From Oopsacas minuta (Eukaryota; Porifera; Hexactinellida; Lyssacinosida; Leucopsacidae): 64,000 bases of DNA. The notes beneath the pieces were generated by a model. That model saw only the letters and a program-made list of their open reading frames with translations, had not been told where the DNA came from and did not search any database. Positions 12,430 to 22,929 of the stretch are shown here, in pieces; the stretch's first letter is position 1, and the number at the start of each line of letters is the position of its first letter. The stretch spans positions 1,054,001-1,118,000 of the forward strand of contig JAKMXF010000222.1 in assembly GCA_024704765.1 (NCBI GenBank), written 5' to 3'. Made by a program: the position numbers and the translations under genes.

Positions 12430-12650
12430 ATGTAGTGATTTGAATGCGCCTAAACGAGATGAAGAATGGCCGTTTGAACGTTTTATTTAACCTTAACTGA
12501 TTCCTTACATTATTTAACCCTGAAAAAGTTCAATTAACATTTTCGAAGGGTTGATATAACTTTTATACGATTTGTGTAAATGGCATCTCTTTTTTGTTCG
12601 TTGCTCGGCTACTTTACTATCTGTATTATATAGTAGTCTATGGGTAGATA
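12430..12650. repeat. Inverted repeat, right arm
   Basis: Reverse-complement partner of 11835-12070. The spacer (12071-12429) is AT-rich and holds nothing recognisable. The pair may be the long terminal inverted repeats of a miniature element that predates the Tc1 insertion. Confidence 0.7.
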
Positions 12651-12652
12651 TA

Positions 12653-14025
12653 CAGTGCGTTCGGAAATTATTGGCAGTAAATACTATTTTCATTATCCTT
12701 TACAAATATTCTAAAAACATCTTTATTTCGACGTCTAAGTTATAGCACCAATTAATATACTCGAAATATAATGTATAGATCCACTGACATTCTAATTTTC
12801 TTCCTTATCTATCCCAAACAATCTTTGACATTAAATATGTGCTTATTATTTTTGTTCACACATTTTAGACCCATATTTTCCGACTTTCATTAACAAAATT
12901 ATTCCACAATTTTGGTATGAAGGCTCAGGAAAAGAATAGAATCAGAATAAAGGAACTCTTTGATGCTGGGATAACAAAAGCGACTGAAATATCAAGACGA
13001 CTAGCTATACCAGAGCGGACAGTATATCGTGTTTTGAAGTCTATTTCTGACAAAAAGAGCTTGACTCATAAGAAAGGAGCAGGTCGACCTAAAATATTGC
13101 ACAAGTCTGATATGAATAGGATTATGGCACTCGTTCAACACAATCCAAGGATCACTCTGAATGAATGCCGAGAAAAATTGAGTACTCCAGTTTCCAAAAG
13201 CACACTATCGGAGGAAATGAAGAGGAGAGGTTTACAATATCGGCAGGCAGTAAGAATCCCAGCCTTGTCACAACTCCATATTACTAAATGAATAGAATGA
13301 TGTAAACGAATGAGGGGTCAGAACTGGTCTAAAGTGTTCTTTACTGATGAATCCTCTATATGGATGAATTCAGGAAAGATATATGTATGGACAAAGAAAG
13401 GACAGCCCATTAATCTGCCAACTTTCAAACATCCAGCGAAGCTACATATTTGGGGTGGTATTTCGGTAATGTGCAAAACAAACCTCAAAGTTTTTACCAA
13501 AAACTTCAACCAGGAACGATACAAAACAGTTCTAAATGAGTGTCTTATACAAGAACCTAATGCTTTATACAGAAATAAATGGGCATTACAGGAAGATAAC
13601 AGTCCTATACATACAGGAAATGCAGCAAAGGCTTGGAAACAGGAATTTGTCCCACATCAGATCGACTGGCCCTCCAATAGCCCCGATCTGAACCCAATTG
13701 AAAATCTTTGGGCTGTACTAAAGAAGAGACTCCTCAAAAAGAGATTTAATAGCTCTAATGAGTTGAAAGAAGCTATTTTGGAGATATGGAACACATTTGA
13801 CCCTGAATTTTTAAAGCCATTTTGTCTATCAATGGACAAAAGAATTCGGTTATGCATCAAAGGTGGAGGTTAGAAGATAAATTATTAGCTATATGTTAAT
13901 TACTCATGTATATTCTATTTGAGAGAGTATCGAGTTGTTAGAAATCATATGATTTTGATCATTCTTAACATAGATATTGAATGGAACCAAATCAAATTCA
14001 CTGCCAATAATTTCCGAACGTACTG
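12653..14025. mobile_element. Tc1-like element (DD34E), full length, TA target
   Basis: The left terminal repeat starts CAGTGCGTTCGGAAATTATT at 12653. Its near-exact complement AATTTCCGAACGTACTG ends at 14025. Both sides carry the TA target duplication (12651-12652 and 14026-14027). The length is 1373 bp, and it encloses the transposase pseudogene at 12917. TIR length is about 26 bp with one or two mismatches, so the copy is fairly young but dead. Confidence 0.95.
12917..13873 (+). pseudogene. Tc1-like transposase with two in-frame stops
   Basis: One reading frame runs the whole length, about 318 codons, close to the usual ~340 for Tc1. It is broken only by TGA at 13289 and another TGA four codons later. 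The N-terminus is a helix-turn-helix DNA-binding region (ATEISRRLAIPERTVYRVLK), then a GRPK-like linker (GAGRPK). The catalytic motifs are FTDESS, ALQEDNSPIHTG and SPDLNPIENLW, with 34 residues between the second Asp and the Glu. The WGGIS block (HIWGGIS) is also present. All three acidic residues survive, and the second stop sits where Trp is expected (IEWCKR). The transposase would cut and paste its element at TA sites. Confidence 0.95.
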
Positions 14026-14027
14026 TA

Positions 14028-14191
14028 TCATTAGTTGTCATTATACATGTTTCATTGTATAGATAAGAATAGGAAATATATTTCTCAATTTCAGTATTTT
14101 TTGCTTTCATTATCGTTTGTTGTAGCAATATTAGAATTAGAACCAAGAGAAGAGATATAATACGTTGCTTTGCACGATATAGAACAGTCAT
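14028..14191 (-). pseudogene. Possible signal-anchor ORF cut by Tc1
   Basis: The ATG at 14189-14191 opens a frame with a long hydrophobic segment (IISLLLVLILILLQQTI) and then a polar stretch with an N-glycosylation-like NETC. It is interrupted by the Tc1 right end at 14025. Across the pre-insertion junction the frame would stop within a few codons. I do not recognise the protein. It may be chance, or part of the inverted-repeat element. Confidence 0.25.
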
Positions 14192-14579
14192 GCTCTATAT
14201 TCTTATCAGATAGCCAAGTATTGTACAAGGTAATGTAAATAATTAAACTTGGCTAATGGAAATTATATTTTCACAAATAATATTTTCTAATATTCACAAT
14301 AATGGTACTGGCAACCCCTGTTTTTTTGACGGAACTTGAATGATATAATATATAGGAAGGAGCCTGTAAAGTTCCAGGCGATTCTGGGAATGAAATATTT
14401 TTGAGAGTCTAAATTGAAATTTAGGAAATACAATGAAACACGAGAATTATGCCATTTTTTAGAACCCCATTGTGGCTGTATCTTTCGTAATTTCATGATT
14501 ATAGAGGTATTATGGTAAACGTCCATGTCTGAGCTATCAACTCTTATCAACATACAACAGTTAGAGTTCGATTTTGGAC
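14192..14579. other. No recognised gene
   Basis: An 88-codon minus frame (14287-14553) is open but unrecognised and has no splice or promoter context that I can defend. Confidence 0.35.
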
Positions 14580-14736
14580 ATCAAATATCAATTTGAACTG
14601 ACCCTACTTTGTAAAATGATACTCACCTCCCTCCACTATAACTCTCACTTCAACTTTGTATACTTGTATCTCCTCGAGTTTATAGAATTTTAGGATGACA
14701 TTTAATATACCTAAATGTCCACGTGTCACAATTTGC
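14580..14736. repeat. Dispersed repeat, inverted copy of 5.5 kb
   Basis: Reverse complement of 5472-5626; see that entry. The two copies are about 9 kb apart. Confidence 0.75.
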
Positions 14737-15042
14737 AAGTAAGCACTCAGAAGATGTCATTTCGTCTTGGAAATAGTTTGCATAGATTATTTGTATTGTG
14801 ATGCATAAATAATTCATATATTTATTCTGTCTAAAAGATACTATTGATTATTGTCACTACGAATAATTATCCCTATGTTGATCATGACAAAAAGGTGTAA
14901 AACCGTAAGGAATTAAGAACGACAAACGTTTTAAGTGCGACAATATGAGCAACGAAATCCCCACAGGTCACTTCATATTCAACAAAATATATGTAATATG
15001 AATAGAACTATCGGTTATCAAAATACGAACTATACACACCAG

Positions 15043-15100
15043 CCTAGCCTGGTCTAGTGGCTACATGGGTTGACAATCCAGGTAGTTTGAAGTCCATGAC
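15043..15100 (+). repeat. tRNA-like SINE or tRNA pseudogene fragment
   Basis: GGTCTAGTGG at 15051-15060 fits the pol III A box, and GGTAGTTTGAAGTCC at 15081-15095 resembles a B box (GGTTCRANTCC) with one extra base. The spacing, about 20 nt between boxes, is short. No complete cloverleaf can be folded, so this is a degraded tRNA-derived repeat at best. Confidence 0.35.
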
Positions 15101-15444
15101 TTAACAAAGTGCAAACAATATTCAAAATTAAGAAATAGAGAGAGTTTAATTGAATGATAATAGTCAACTCAAACTTGAATTATACAGGAATAGGGAAATG
15201 TTGTAAAAGTGTGAACATTAGGGTTTTGGGAAAGTACCAGAGGGGTCCGCCATTATTGTGGCCTCGGGGTCCGCATAATCTTCTGTCGCCCTGAGTTTAA
15301 TTCAAAATATATTGCACCTTCTCATGAAATTTGGGAAACATTCTATAGTATATCGATTATACTAGTTTGAATATCTTCAAGATTGATATCCTGTGGGGAA
15401 ATATTCAAATAACATTTTGGATATATATTGGAGTAGCACTTTAG

Positions 15445-16048
15445 GATCTGTATATTTTGATCGAATTTTATGCAGAACTTTGATCAAATTTTCTTATGTC
15501 GAACTTTGATCAAATGATGAAAAGGCAAAATTTGATCAAAGTTCTACTAAAATGTCTCCAGTCGAACTTTGATCGAAAATGGAGAAAATACAACAAAAAA
15601 TCCAACGATACGCCATTTTACAAAGATTAATAATAATCAATCCAAGAACTCCATCCAATCATAAAATTAGCATAAATTCCACACTCCCATCCTTTAGTAG
15701 CTAATAACGAACACAAATAAATACTCCCAGAGCCATAAGGTAGCGAAATAAATCCCTAATCCCCTCCCAATGGTACTCTTTCTAACTAATAAAATATAAC
15801 ATTAGTGTGGAATTTATGCTAATTTTATGATTGGATGGAGTTTTGTGGATTGATTATTATTAATCTTTATAAAATGGCGTGTCGCTGGATTTTTTTGTTG
15901 TATTTTCTCCATTTTCGATCAAACTTCGGCTGGAGACATTTTAGTAGAACTTTGATCAAAATTTGCCTTTTTCATCATTCGATTAAAGTTCGACATAAGA
16001 AAATTTGATCAAAGTTCTACTTAAAATTCGATTAAAATATACATATGC
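15445..16048. mobile_element. MULE-type MITE, 604 bp, ~240-bp TIRs, 9-bp TSD
   Basis: Perfect 9-bp duplications GCACTTTAG flank it (15436-15444 and 16049-16057). The ends are long inverted repeats: GATCTGTATATTTTGATCGA at the left against the complement of a GCATATGTATATTTT-type right end. Each arm runs about 240 bp with small differences, around a ~110-bp unique core (about 15690-15800). The arms contain several GAACTTTGATCAAA subrepeats. A 9-bp TSD with long TIRs is the Mutator-like signature. No ORF, so it depended on a transposase made elsewhere. Confidence 0.93.
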
Positions 16049-16057
16049 GCACTTTAG

Positions 16058-16589
16058 CAGGAATGTAAAATTTTAGTCAAGCATTGCTCACAAGTCAAAC
16101 TCTATATTATAGTATTAGAAATCGACATTCATTAGTGCATCGAAGTCCTCACATAGCGTACCGACTCTTCCTGCCTTGAATACCACATATTCCCAAACAA
16201 ATCAGAGTCAGAATGTCAAAATTGGAATCTACATAATTCATGACTAACGGTGGAAACGAAATCTCTAGCACTTTGTTATATACTACATTAAACTCGCTTA
16301 ATCGGGACACATACAGTCTGTCAAGATGAAATTGAGACTTTTGTGTAATTCTGTATATTTTCAGAATTTTTTCATTTGCTATGGTTGGATATGAAACGCA
16401 TTTGCTTCCTGATTCATTTATACATGTATATCAAGTTACTATTAGTGGATTCGTTCTAGGAAACGCGAACAACCTATCAGTCTGTCACTTAGCATACACA
16501 TTCCCGAAAATATCTCTTATAATTCCATACACAGCTCCAATATCAGTTTTAGGGTCATATTTATCTTTTAGTTTCGAAATACGTATCAG
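16058..16589. other. No recognised gene
   Basis: The beginning of a plus-strand open frame at 16381 lacks family similarity until about 16590, where transposase-like sequence starts. Confidence 0.4.
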
Positions 16590-16990
16590 TATGGTGGTGT
16601 TAGAACGACGAGACCTCATCCGAAAATTATTCGAGCGGGTGTTACGTGGTGGCGAAATACATCAGCGAACAACTATCCCGCGGAGCACTGTTTCCGCATA
16701 TTAGCCAAACTTCGTCAGGGTGGTGATATACTACAGAGGAAATCAGGAACCAGAAAACAGAGAATATTACATGTGTACGATGCTAGAGCTCTTGTAAGCT
16801 TGGCAAATCAGAATCGCAAGATGTCCATATGAAAATTAGCCAGTAGATTCAACCATCTTCGTCGCGTTTCCGTTATCTGGACTCGCCATGATTAAGATTA
16901 CGTTGCCTATATAGCCTCGGATGAGGCCACAAGGTTCGATGTACCTTGCCTCGAGCGCTTTCGAAAACTATTTGTATGGAAGTTGAAGAA
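16590..16990 (+). pseudogene. Tc1/IS630-type transposase N-terminal fragment
   Basis: Across one frameshift near 16680 the plus strand reads a helix-turn-helix block: RRDLIRKLFE, then STVSA, then ILAKLRQGGDILQRKSGTRK and ALVSLANQNRKMS, followed by KLASRFN. This is the arrangement found in the DNA-binding half of IS630/Tc1 transposases. No catalytic DDE part follows, and stops interrupt it. Confidence 0.6.
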
Positions 16991-17189
16991 TGAAAGTAAG
17001 ACGCTACTCAAATAATACGAACGATTCTCTTAAGTGGATCATCTGTGCATATCTAAAATGGTTTGCTTCCTTCTCAGGCCACAAAGTGGGTACACAAGAT
17101 ATCCTTGTTTTGTGTGTATGTGGGATAGTAGTGCGAAGAATTAACATTAGATCAGAAAGGAGTGGCGACAAAGAGAAAATTTAATTGTT

Positions 17190-17792
17190 GGTTGTGCTAA
17201 TATGATCAACGAAGCACTGGTAGAGCGAAAAGATTGTTTTTCCACCTTTGCATTTTAAACTCGGGTTAATTAAGCAATTCGTAAGAACTCTTACCAAGGA
17301 TGATGATTGTTTTAAATACCTTCGCTCACGATTCCACCGGCTGAGCGATGAAAAAGTCAAATCTGGTATCTTCAATGGGCCAGAGATCCGAAAATTGATG
17401 AAAGATCCTGAATTCACTGCTCATAAGTTGGATACTGAGTATGATGCAAGGCAAGCCTTTGTATCGTTTGTAAAAGGCTTCTTAGGAAATAGAAGAGACT
17501 ATAATTATGTGAATTTAATCAATCGTTTGCTCGAAAGCTTTCATAAGTTGGGATGTACTATGAGCATCAAAATTCATTTTTACATAGCCACTTGTATGAA
17601 TTCCCAACAAACCTTGGAGACGTATCTGATGAGCAGGGTGAACGGTCTCATCACGACATTCAAATGATGGAAAAGCGTTACCAAAGAAGGTATGACGCTA
17701 AAATGATGGACTACTGTTGGAGCCTGAAGCGAGATTATGTAGATATACATAACGCGAGAAAATCTCATAAAAGGAAGTTCTTGGAGTCATAA
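17190..17792 (+). pseudogene. Arthropod-type transposon-associated protein, frameshifted
   Basis: The frame at 17224-17560 reads HFKLGLIKQFVRTL, then IFNGPEIRKLMKDPEF, FVSFVKGFLGNR and LGCTMSIKIHF. After a frameshift near 17560 it continues in another phase with NLGDVSDEQGERSHHDI, MEKRYQRRYD, MMDYCWSLKRD and SHKRKF. I recognise this block order from uncharacterised repetitive proteins that are very common in insect and crustacean genomes ('LHIKLGLMKQFVK ... EQGERFHQD ... ADYCW.L.RD'). Its biochemical role is not established. Only the C-terminal ~180 residues are present. Confidence 0.65.
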
Positions 17793-18119
17793 TCTAGGTT
17801 CTTAAGAAAATTTATAGGATAACACAATGGTATATGTCCTTTCATATGTAGAAGTACGTAGTGAACAAGAAATATATTATTTAAGTATATTTTCACATGA
17901 AAATTTGAGGTTGGGAACATTTTATTTGATCATTAATATTAATGTTAAAATGTACTATTCAAAAACAAGTCTTGTTCTATACTATAAAATCCTGACGTGA
18001 TGGCCATAAATGGATGCGTTTTTCAAACTCAGCACGAAAAGTTGTATTAGAAAAATTGGATAACTTAGATTATGACTGAAAAAATATATTTATGTATTTA
18101 GCCTGTGTATTATATTTGG

Positions 18120-18450
18120 GAGCGAATAATCAAGGATCTTTCCTATATCGTAAATGAAATCTACTGATTTCGGTGTTGAAATTTAGAGGTGGAGCCTGTT
18201 CGTGCTTGCAAGAGCACATTCGCCGACCAGCTAGACACATTACTGATATTTATGAGTTTTGGCAAAAGGCTGCAAACATGCCGGCAACAAAGAAACTAGC
18301 ATCAACCATATCGTGTATATTCGAAAACACTTTTATGTGCGAATCGGGACTTTCAATCATGAAAATTCTAAACACTAAGTATAGAAGTCCATTAACTTAT
18401 CTGTATACTCACCAGTTAATGAGAATTTCTTTATACACCGAACTTTGAAA
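18120..18450 (+). pseudogene. hAT C-terminus, ZBED5/GTF2IRD2-like
   Basis: The frame reads YEFWQKAANMPATKKLASTI, then ENTFMCESGLSIMKILNTKY and RSPLTYLYTHQLM. This corresponds to the ZBED5-type hAT tail: '..STYLCESGFS.M..IKTKYRSRLTDEHL'. The rest of the transposase is missing. It is on the opposite strand from the related copy at 1.5-2.5 kb. Confidence 0.75.
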
Positions 18451-18892
18451 TTATAGCTAGATCATCAATCTGACACTTTTGTCACTAATAATTTAACCAA
18501 GTAGATTATAGTTATACAGTGGAGTTCGCTTATTAGTAAGTCGGGTTTTGCACTAGAAAACTTGCTAATAAGCGAACTTGCTAATAGAGAACTCAATCAA
18601 TTTGATAAATACTATTGTTGTATATACACGTGCATAGGTGTATGTGATAGTATAATATGTATAGGGATATTGTAGTGCACTCACAAGAAAGCTTTCTACA
18701 TAATTCAAAAGTAACCGCATTTTCCTCAAAATTGAAGAATGTATATTAGGTTTACTATTATACTACAGAATAATCTCATTATCGCAAGTTCTTGCTAATA
18801 AACAAACTAAAAGTTCCCTTATTAAGTTATTAGCAAATAGTGTATTTATGAGAAAATTTGTTTATAGGCGAACTTGCTAATAAGGGAACATA

Positions 18893-20203
18893 CAGGGTGG
18901 CTTTTAAGTGCTGACCCTTTATATATTTCATTGTACACATTGCTAGAATATTCTTACATAGATTTACTAATCGATATTTCAAAACACAAATTGGAACTAA
19001 TAATATTTGATTTAATTATTCAATGTACCCACCTTTCTTTGGGATTACTGCTCGTAGACGCTCTGGCACTGCCTCTACTGCGGCGCGCAGTGTTTCTTCT
19101 GGGATTCTAGCCCATTCACGAAGTAGATCCTTCTTTAAAGATCCAATATTAGTATGAACTTTTGCGCATGCATTTTTCTCCAATATCGCCCATATAGAGA
19201 AATCCATGGGTTTTAGATCCGGACTAAATGGTGGCCATTCTTCTTTAGCGATAAATCGGAAGTATTTTCTGAAAGCCAGGTCTGAGTGATACGAGCTGTA
19301 TAGGTTGGAGCCCCATCTTGTTAAAACCAGAATCGATTCTTGGTAAACATGCTAGCACCCAGGTCTTTCACTACAGGTTCTAAAATAGGATCCTTGTATT
19401 CTGTAGAGTTGATTTTTACTCCCTGGGGACAAATATCAGTAGTGTCCGTCCAAATCAGAGACCCCTCCCTAAATCATCAATGAATGCGGCTTTTGGATCC
19501 TCCGGACATAGCGAAGTTCTTCATTTATAGTGGAAGAAATAGAAGATAAGATCCTGTCGTTTTGAGAGTTACTGGCCACCTAAATTGTGAATAACTTTTC
19601 ATCCGAATACAGAAAATTATGATGGCCATGTTCTGCGATCCGACTAAGAAGCTTTTTGCTATGAAGTAATCGTTTTTGTCGAATCGCAGTTGAGAGATAG
19701 TGTACCTTTCTTCGTTTGTAAGAAGATAAACCCAGGGAACTTTTCACAATAGTATGAACTGATGTACGCGATATTTTGAGTTCAGATGACAGTTTTCTCA
19801 TTGATCGGCGTGGATTTCGCCGAATTCTGTCTCTGATTATTTTCTTCATCCTGGTTGTGGATACACTAATTGGACGTCCAATTCTACTTATGTCTTTGAC
19901 ACTACCAGTCTCAAGATAACGCTGGATAGTACTATCGACGAATTTCCTCCGCTTTTTCGGGATATTCAATGATCTCATAATGTCACATTGGCGCCTCAAA
20001 TTCACAAATAATTCAATTATAGCAGACCGTTGTCTTTCCATCTGAGCAGAGAAGGGATAGTGCAGAAATATCAGTCAGTTCTAAGTAATACTTTTGCTAG
20101 ACTACCTATATATACAACATATATGCATATCATAACCCAAGAAGGTATATTATGCTTGTTGTAAAACTGAAAATATAGGTGTCAGGACTTAAAAGCCACC
20201 CTG
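18893..20203. mobile_element. maT-like (DD37D) Tc1/mariner element, TA target
   Basis: The left TIR CAGGGTGGCTTTTAAGTGCT and the right TIR complement ACTTAAAAGCCACCCTG bound 1311 bp, with TA at 18891-18892 and 20204-20205. It sits inside the pogo-like element, so it arrived later. It encloses the minus-strand transposase at 19016-20041. Confidence 0.95.
19016..20041 (-). pseudogene. DD37D maT-like transposase, broken
   Basis: The first 153 codons are open: an HTH region with TIQRYLETGSVKD, a GRP linker (RIGRPIS), a second HTH, and SDEKLFTI carrying the first Asp. A TAG at 19580 (CAG expected) ends that part. The rest runs in shifted frames with QDGAPTYTARITQTWL, then EEWPPFSPDLKPMDFSIW. It ends ETLRAAVEAVPERLRAVI and KGGYIE. 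The last acidic residue is Asp, and 37 residues separate it from the second Asp once the frameshift near 19265 is allowed for, which is the DD37D (maT) signature. Inactive as it stands. Confidence 0.92.
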
Positions 20204-20280
20204 TAATTAATGCAATTTGGGCTATTGTGACCCTAAAGAAACTTGCTAACAAGGTAATTGCTGATATACGAACTCTACTA

Positions 20281-20759
20281 TATATGTTTGTGTCCTAGAG
20301 CTACTGGATAATATTAATACATTTAATGTCAATGATGAAGATCATTTAGTACAGTTTACTTTAGTACGCATAATGTTTTAACCAAAATATTACTTCTTCT
20401 TACGAACGCAGTTAGTAGAATCAATCAAGTCAGGTAATTCATATTTGTCTATATTAAAGTCGACATCTCTGTTGCGTTCATAAATTAAATCGTAATAAAA
20501 CCTGATCTGTGATATGTAGGTTTTTCAAACCTGAGAACTTAAAAACGCTCAAGCTAAGTTTGGGAAAAAATACTTTGTCCTGTGGAATTTAACTCAAAGT
20601 AGTTTTAGGCCTTGTAAGAAATAATTGAGAAACTATGGCGTCTGAAAACCAGAACCCTAATTTGTATCCACATTATTGATTGGGAAAAACAGAAATCACA
20701 ATATTAACGTACTTGATCATGTGGCAGCAGAAATTTTGTAAAAATATTGAAGTATGGTG
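20281..20759. other. No gene seen
   Basis: AT-rich, stops in all frames. Confidence 0.4.
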
Positions 20760-20960
20760 ACCAGGGTTCCAACATCGATGGTTACCACACTTCCTAAGGT
20801 TCGTGAAGATTAGTTTCAGTGTTGATACCTGCAAAAAGTTCATTTTAATATCATCCTTTCAGGCTGGTTTAACAGTGGACACAATCTTCACGAACTTAGG
20901 AAGTATAATATGCATGGAATTCGGACACTGGTTACCACACTCAGACAAATAAATAGAAAT
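20760..20960. repeat. Outlying piece of the GGTTACCACACT satellite
   Basis: It contains ATGGTTACCACACTTCCTAA with GTTCGTGAAGATT, an inverted pairing partner at ~20882 (ATCTTCACGAACTTAGGAAG), and a third CTGGTTACCACACTC. These match the units in the 23.5-24.9 kb array. The inverted repeat at 21-23.3 kb separates the two. Confidence 0.6.
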
Positions 20961-20998
20961 TGGGAGTATGATTTTAAGAGATCTTATCTATCTACACC

Positions 20999-21351
20999 AC
21001 GAGTGTTATCTTAGCAGCCGATTCAAATCCCCACTAAAGTACCTTTTTCTCAAAATGTATGGGTTCTATTTTGAAAAGAACCATACCAGTGTCAAGAAGA
21101 AAGTTGGTACATTCCATATCATCACTCATAATCGCCAAATTTTGCATGATGAGTAAGCAATTTTGCATTACATTTTGGTTGAGGTTTTTTTTATTAATAT
21201 CTCCTGAAATAATTGTGATAATAACTTATCATTTTAATCATATTTACATCTCACTTGGTACATTGTGTATGTCCAATTTGAAGCCAAAATAATTATTTTT
21301 GAAAAAGTTATGAACGCCCGAACTTTACGCAGGAATTACATAGACGACTGG
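20999..21351. repeat. Large inverted repeat, left arm (~350 bp)
   Basis: This arm is reverse-complementary to 22930-23290 with identity around 95 percent. The spacer of ~1.58 kb contains a separate small MITE. Both arms happen to keep an open frame (YGFYFEKNHTSVKKKVGTF), which follows simply from their high identity. Confidence 0.85.
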
Positions 21352-21717
21352 TTTTTGCTTGATGATTTGTATGCTTTGTAGCCATGTATTGATTACTTGA
21401 ATATTCTTAGTGTAAATTTACTTATGATGACTAAATTCCTGAGGTCAAATGTATTCCTTCTCAATTATTAGGACCAGTTATGTCAGTTTAGATTTTTGAA
21501 CTTAGTATTAAATTAAGAATGTACTATCAATCAACAAGCATTTGTAACACTGTAATTGATTTATTTAGTTTCTCACCACCTTAATACTTTTGATATTCCT
21601 CAACTTTATTTTATTTCAACTTCATTTCTTCCACAAATTTCTTCATACAAGTCCTACTAAATTTCATTTCAATTCAATCATGTGAGTATCTTTTTTAATT
21701 AATTTTGTAATGTTGCA

Positions 21718-21899
21718 CAGTCAACTCCCGGTATATCGAACATGGATAATTAGAAATCCTCGCTATATCGAAGTCTGAGATTATACAAATATAGTCACAA
21801 ATCGTTAAAGAAACATAAATGTCATCGGTTATATTGAAATCCGCGTATATAGAAGTGATTATTGCGGTTCCTTGTTTCCGATATAAGGGGAGTTGACTG
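21718..21899. mobile_element. Pogo-like MITE, 182 bp
   Basis: The left end CAGTCAACTCCCGGTATATC and the right end GATATAAGGGGAGTTGACTG are inverted repeats. The right flank is TA; the left flank is CA, probably a mutated TA. No coding capacity. Confidence 0.85.
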
Positions 21900-22259
21900 T
21901 AGTTATATGCAAATGTGTCAGAATTTATTATTAAAGCAACCTAATCATTGGTTTCAATTTATGGCAGCGAAAATTATATATTTACCAACAAGATTATTAG
22001 TGAAACTATAAATATTTTGTATAAATGAACCTTGAATATTTTGTGAGATCTCATCTAAATATGTAAATTGATTGCGACAAAAATCACAAATGTAAGTATA
22101 TACGTATATGTATCGACAGTTGGATTATATGGAACAATTTTATGACCTTTTCTCTAACCAAGATACGTTTAAAAGCTGGATTATATTACACAGGATTTGG
22201 AAACTAACACAACACCAAAATGTAAAGTTCTAGAAGATATATTCATAGTAAAGTAAACA

Positions 22260-22484
22260 ATGAACATGAAAATCTATATTCTTATCCGTACAATTATCTT
22301 AATCAATCTAGGAATTATATCTCCAAATCTCTCTTACAAACATTTACTTTACAATTTGTACAAATTTGAATCAGAAAGAAGTTACTATCTATTTTTGGAG
22401 CATTCATTTGGAGACCCATGTCCTGGAGTTAACTCTCGATTCTCTTACCATTATGGCATTAATAATTACAAATCGAAGTGTTGA
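22260..22484 (+). CDS. Small ORF with signal peptide and FGDPCPG motif, unverified
   Basis: A 74-codon frame begins with a basic then hydrophobic segment (MNMKIYILIRTIILINLGII), a plausible signal peptide. It contains SFGDPCPGVNS and ends in KSKC. FGDPCPG is the hallmark near the end of SUEL/rhamnose-binding lectin domains (FGDPCPGTYKYLEV.Y.C), but the following residues do not fit and the rest of that domain is absent. It lies between the arms of the large inverted repeat. It could be a decayed exon or a coincidence. Confidence 0.2.
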   Translation: MNMKIYILIRTIILINLGIISPNLSYKHLLYNLYKFESERSYYLFLEHSFGDPCPGVNSRFSYHYGINNYKSKC

Positions 22485-22929
22485 TCATCACTTCAAATCT
22501 TATCTGGTCAAGACATTTGTTACTCTTCCTTACACGTATAGCTATAAATATTTTGCATAAATAGTACCACCTGTTTTAGGTTTAGCCTGTTCTAATAGAC
22601 AAGGGAAATTCAATCAGTATTTCTCATTAGTTCATCAATCAGTTCAATACAGAAAAGATAGACAGACAAACTATAATATCTGGTTAATTAGTATCTTGTA
22701 ATACTTTTCGATTTGTTTACTCTTTCTATTCAAAAGTAATGTTTTGTATAATGTATGATAACTGTCATTACAATGGTGTTGTGTATTTATTATATTTCAA
22801 ATATCTTTTGATTAATATCTAGAAACCACAATAGAGTTAGAACTATAAAATTGAAAATGATACTAAATCCTTATCAAAATTTACGTACACTGTAATGTCA
22901 TACATACTTCATTATTGATAGTACAAATT

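Larger units (their letters stand above)
18517..20280. mobile_element. Pogo/Tigger-like non-autonomous element, split by a nested element
   Basis: The left end CAGTGGAGTTCGCTTATTAG starts next to TA (18515-18516). The right end ACGAACTCTACTA at 20268-20280 is a degenerate complement, also followed by TA. Internal GCTAATAAGCGAAC subrepeats occur near both ends. Without the nested 1.3-kb element at 18893-20203 it would be about 450 bp and coding-free. A 141-bp relative with the same ends lies at 58141-58281. Confidence 0.75.

Noticed and set aside
13904-14191. 95-codon secreted protein gene
   Set aside because: Everything below 14026 belongs to the Tc1 terminal repeat and interior, so the frame is a fusion with transposon sequence.
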